From: Gemmatimonas phototrophica
GTDB lineage: Bacteria; Gemmatimonadota; Gemmatimonadetes; Gemmatimonadales; Gemmatimonadaceae
NCBI GenBank assembly: GCA_945870175.1
Contig: CAMBRJ010000122.1
Span: forward strand, 1 to 7,765
Direction: 5' to 3'
DNA: 7,765 nt
Shown here: piece after piece, positions 5,315 through 7,765 of the stretch
Position numbering within the stretch: the stretch's first letter is position 1
How the letters are laid out: the number at the start of each line of letters is the position of its first letter
Program-made: the position numbers and the translations under genes
The notes under the pieces: generated by a model
The model's input: the letters and a program-made list of their open reading frames with translations, nothing else
What the model was told of the DNA's origin: nothing
Database searches by the model: none

Positions 5315-7485
5315 TGCGCGTCGGCCTGATGGGCTCGAGCATCCTCGCAGCGCTCGCGTTCGCCGCATCGGTCAGCGTGGCACAACCGGTGCCGGTGATC
5401 ACGCCGCGCGCCGGGATGGTGATCACGCAGTCCGTGAAAGTGCGCCCCGGTGTGTATCGACTGCGCGCGCCGGCGTCACTCGACTCGGCGTTGCTCACCA
5501 TTCGCGGTCGCAACATCACCGTCGATCTGCGTGGTGTCACGTTCGTGGGCTCGCCGATCGACCGCGCGCCCGACGCGGGTCAAGGCACGGCGATCCGCAT
5601 TGACGGCGGTGAGCATATCCGCGTGCGCGGCCTCACCGCACGTGGCTATCGTGTGGGGATTCTCGCGCGAGGAACGCGCGCCCTCACGCTGGACAGCAAT
5701 AACCTGAGTCACAGCTGGAAGCCGCGCCTTTTCAGCATTGTCGCGCACGAAAGCCTCAACGACTGGCTGTCGTACCACAAGAACGAGCAGGACGAGTGGC
5801 TGCGCTTCGGCGCCGGTATCTACCTCTCGCGCGTGACGGGTGGGGCACTCCGCGGCAACACCGTGCGCCAGAGCATGAACGGCGTGCTGCTCACGCGCAC
5901 CGACTCGCTCGACATCCGCGACAACGACCTGTCGTACAACTCCGGGCTTGGTATCGGCATGTACCGTTCGAGCTGGAATACCATCGTGAACAACCGCGCC
6001 GACTACAACGTGCGCGGCTACTCACATGGTTTCTTCGCCCGCGGACAGGACTCAGCCGCGCTGCTCATGTTCGAGCAGTGCATGCACAACGTCGTGGCGT
6101 ACAACTCCATGACGCACTCCGGCGATGGCCTGTTCCTCTGGGCCGGCCAGGAAACGATGGACACGGGCAATGGCGGCTCGAATGACAATCTGTTCCTGGT
6201 GAACGATTTCAGCTTCGCACCCACCAACGGCATGGAAGCGACCTTCAGTCGCAATCAGTTCATCGGCAATCGCGTGGAAGGGAACACGCACGGACTGTGG
6301 GGCGGCTACAGCTACGAGTCGGCCATCATCGGCAACTGCTTCGTGAATAATCGCATCGGCATTGCGATCGAACACGGACAGCAAAATACCGTGGGTGCCA
6401 ATCGGTTCGTCGGTGACACGCTCGCGATTCGCTTGTGGGCGGATTCCATCGAGCCCAGTGACTGGGGCTATCCCAAGCACCGCGATACGCGCAGCCGAGC
6501 GTGGCGCGTCGTGGACAACCGCTTCACGCGGGTGACGGAACGCACGCGCATTGCGAATACCAGTGACGTCGACAGCGTGCGCAGCGTGGTCGACGACACG
6601 GCGTCGCAGGCGTGTGATCCCACGCGACTCGTGCCCACTACCACATGGTGGCGCATGCCGAACATCGAGAACGCCCCACTGCGCTGGCCGGCGGCGGCCA
6701 ATGCCCTGCGCGAGCGTAGCGCCATCGTGGTCGATGAATGGGGGCCGTACGACTGGCAGTCGCCGAAGCTCTGGCCGCTCGACAGCGCGCATGGTCCGTC
6801 GGTCCGCCTGCGTGTGCTCGGGCCCATCGGTCGCTGGCGGGTGCTGTCGCGTCGCGGTGTGGCCACGCTGTCTTCGATCTCGGGACGCACTGGCGATACC
6901 ATCGTGATCACACCCGCCGAGCAACAGCGCGGCGATTGGGAACTCACCCTTGAGTATCGCGGGGCGGCCACGGTGTCGCCGCGCGGCGTACGCACCGCCG
7001 CCGGCGTGCCGCAGCGCTTCGGCTACGAACAGTTCGCGCCGCGCACCACTTGGACGCAACGGGTGTTTGCGTGGAGCGACAGCACCGATCCCGTGAAGCA
7101 GCCGGCGGCCTTCACCGCACTGCTGGCCGGCACGCCACTCACGACGCGCACAGCGCCCCGCATGGATTGGTTCTGGTCGCGTTCTCGGGATGCGCAGATC
7201 CCGACCCGTCGCATGGCCGTGGAGGCAACCGCCACGCTCGACTTGCCGCCGGGCGTGTACACGCTGCGCACGCTGAGTGACGACGCGGTGCGGGTGTGGG
7301 TGGACGACCACCTGGTGATCGACCAGTGGACGCCGCACGAAACGCAACCGGGCTACGCCTCACTGCACGGCGGCCGGCATCGCGTGCGCGCGCAGTACGT
7401 GCAGGGCGACGGATGGACCGAATTCCGTCTCGACGTACTGCGCGGTGTCGTGCGCCCGAGCCTCGGGTCGGCTGGGCCGCACTAG
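5314..7485 (+). CDS. Secreted right-handed beta-helix protein with C-terminal PA14-like domain
   Basis: The mature protein should be exported. Residues 1-23 form a Sec signal peptide (MRVGLMGSSILAALAFAASV, likely cut after SVA, before QPVPV). Residues about 45-410 are parallel beta-helix (PbH1/NosD-like) repeats rich in NxL/NxV and asparagine-ladder turns, such as LDSNNLSHS, IRDNDLSYNSGLGIGMY, IVNNRADYN, FIGNRVEGNTHGLWGG and CFVNNRIGIAIEHG. After a linker and a beta-rich segment (about 480-550) comes a PA14-like domain (about 567-718), with the signature DDAVRVWVDDHLVIDQWTPH and then GRHRVRAQYVQGDGWTEFRL. Beta-helix folds of this kind bind or cleave polysaccharides and PA14 modules usually bind sugars, so a cell-surface or extracellular glycan role is likely; no catalytic residues can be named. 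The 723-residue length assumes ATG 5314, which shares its A with the previous TGA. ATG 5305, nearer to GGGTGGGA (5295-5302), is the alternative. It is translationally coupled to the methyltransferase. Confidence 0.88.
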   Translation: MRVGLMGSSILAALAFAASVSVAQPVPVITPRAGMVITQSVKVRPGVYRLRAPASLDSALLTIRGRNITVDLRGVTFVGSPIDRAPDAGQGTAIRIDGGEHIRVRGLTARGYRVGILARGTRALTLDSNNLSHSWKPRLFSIVAHESLNDWLSYHKNEQDEWLRFGAGIYLSRVTGGALRGNTVRQSMNGVLLTRTDSLDIRDNDLSYNSGLGIGMYRSSWNTIVNNRADYNVRGYSHGFFARGQDSAALLMFEQCMHNVVAYNSMTHSGDGLFLWAGQETMDTGNGGSNDNLFLVNDFSFAPTNGMEATFSRNQFIGNRVEGNTHGLWGGYSYESAIIGNCFVNNRIGIAIEHGQQNTVGANRFVGDTLAIRLWADSIEPSDWGYPKHRDTRSRAWRVVDNRFTRVTERTRIANTSDVDSVRSVVDDTASQACDPTRLVPTTTWWRMPNIENAPLRWPAAANALRERSAIVVDEWGPYDWQSPKLWPLDSAHGPSVRLRVLGPIGRWRVLSRRGVATLSSISGRTGDTIVITPAEQQRGDWELTLEYRGAATVSPRGVRTAAGVPQRFGYEQFAPRTTWTQRVFAWSDSTDPVKQPAAFTALLAGTPLTTRTAPRMDWFWSRSRDAQIPTRRMAVEATATLDLPPGVYTLRTLSDDAVRVWVDDHLVIDQWTPHETQPGYASLHGGRHRVRAQYVQGDGWTEFRLDVLRGVVRPSLGSAGPH

Positions 7486-7508
7486 GGCGCGACGGCGTCC
7501 CGCGCGCC
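7486..7508. terminator. GC-rich hairpin between convergent genes, possible terminator
   Basis: GGCGCG (7486-7491) and CGCGCC (7503-7508) can pair around an 11-base loop in the 22-base gap between the beta-helix gene and the acetamidase/formamidase gene. The position suits a bidirectional terminator. No T-run follows on either strand, and a hairpin this short is common in such GC-rich DNA, so the support is weak. Confidence 0.3.
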
Positions 7509-7765
7509 TACTTCCCTTTGGTGAAGATCGCCTTGGGAATCATGACGTGCGCCCCCACGTTGCCGTCTACCAGCTGCGTGATGCGTACGTCGCAGGCCAC
7601 ACTCGTCAGCATGTAGGCGTCGTCCTTTGAGAGTCCCTTGGTTTGCAAGAACTCGATGGCTTGACGGAGCGCGGTCTTGGTCGCGATCACCAGATCCTTG
7701 TCAGCGCCCATCGTGATCCAGTGCGTGGGCGTCTCGCCGCGCGGCCAGGTGAGCTTCAGGTCCTT
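7508..7765 (-). CDS. Acetamidase/formamidase family protein, C-terminal end only
   Basis: The frame is open through the right edge of the window, so the 5' part of the gene is missing. The visible 85 residues begin KDLKLTWPRGETPTHWITMG and end in VGAHVMIPKAIFTKGK. They match the C-terminus of the FmdA/AmdA family: the ETPTHWITMG strand, the ADKDLVIATKTALRQAIEFL helix, the GLSKDDAYMLTSVACDVRIT segment, then the QLVDG and IPKAIF motifs. Enzymes of this family hydrolyse formamide or short-chain amides to ammonia and the acid; some homologues are of uncertain substrate. The metal and active-site residues lie mostly in the missing part. The internal ATG at 7711 is not the start, because strongly conserved family sequence continues in frame upstream of it. 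The gene is convergent with the beta-helix gene, 22 bases apart. Confidence 0.9.
   Translation of the reverse strand, partial: KDLKLTWPRGETPTHWITMGADKDLVIATKTALRQAIEFLQTKGLSKDDAYMLTSVACDVRITQLVDGNVGAHVMIPKAIFTKGK

Overview
The window is GC-rich bacterial chromosome. It holds six protein genes, two of them cut by the window edges, and no rRNA, tRNA, CRISPR array or recognisable transposase. The gene content (a YbaL-type antiporter, a Tat-exported PhoD, a secreted beta-helix protein, an acetamidase/formamidase) and base composition suggest a free-living Gram-negative-like environmental bacterium. Gemmatimonadota is my best guess, but this is an impression from composition and protein style, not a demonstrated assignment.

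Layout: (1) 1-1473 (+), the 3' part of a YbaL/Kef-type cation:proton antiporter with a C-terminal NAD-binding domain. (2) 1474-1721, the gap between convergent genes, filled by a long imperfect inverted repeat (element A, about 1491-1730). (3) 1722-3269 (-), a complete Tat-type PhoD alkaline phosphatase/phosphodiesterase. (4) 3270-3375, a short divergent promoter region with a perfect 6+4+6 palindrome. (5) 3376-4554 (+), a multi-spanning membrane protein that looks like an M48 (HtpX/Ste24-like) peptidase without its zinc-binding residues. (6) 4555-4807, a second copy of the long inverted repeat (element B, 4555-4777). (7) 4808-5314 (+), a small membrane methyltransferase of the isoprenylcysteine carboxyl methyltransferase type. 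It overlaps by one base (TGATG) the gene at (8) 5314-7485 (+), a secreted right-handed beta-helix protein with a C-terminal PA14-like domain. (9) 7508-7765 (-), the C-terminal end of an acetamidase/formamidase, convergent with (8).

The protein genes look like ordinary chromosomal accessory content without one shared pathway. Only the methyltransferase and beta-helix genes look co-transcribed. The most unusual feature is the pair of related intergenic inverted repeats. Both copies can fold into a stem of roughly 80-100 bp capped by a small terminal hairpin, and both share the core TATAGTG and AGCAACGACAGT. At the base after TATAGTG, both arms of A carry one base and both arms of B carry another, as expected if pairing is maintained or the arms are homogenised. 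I read this as a dispersed structured repeat family (MITE-like element or structured RNA) that I cannot assign to a known class.
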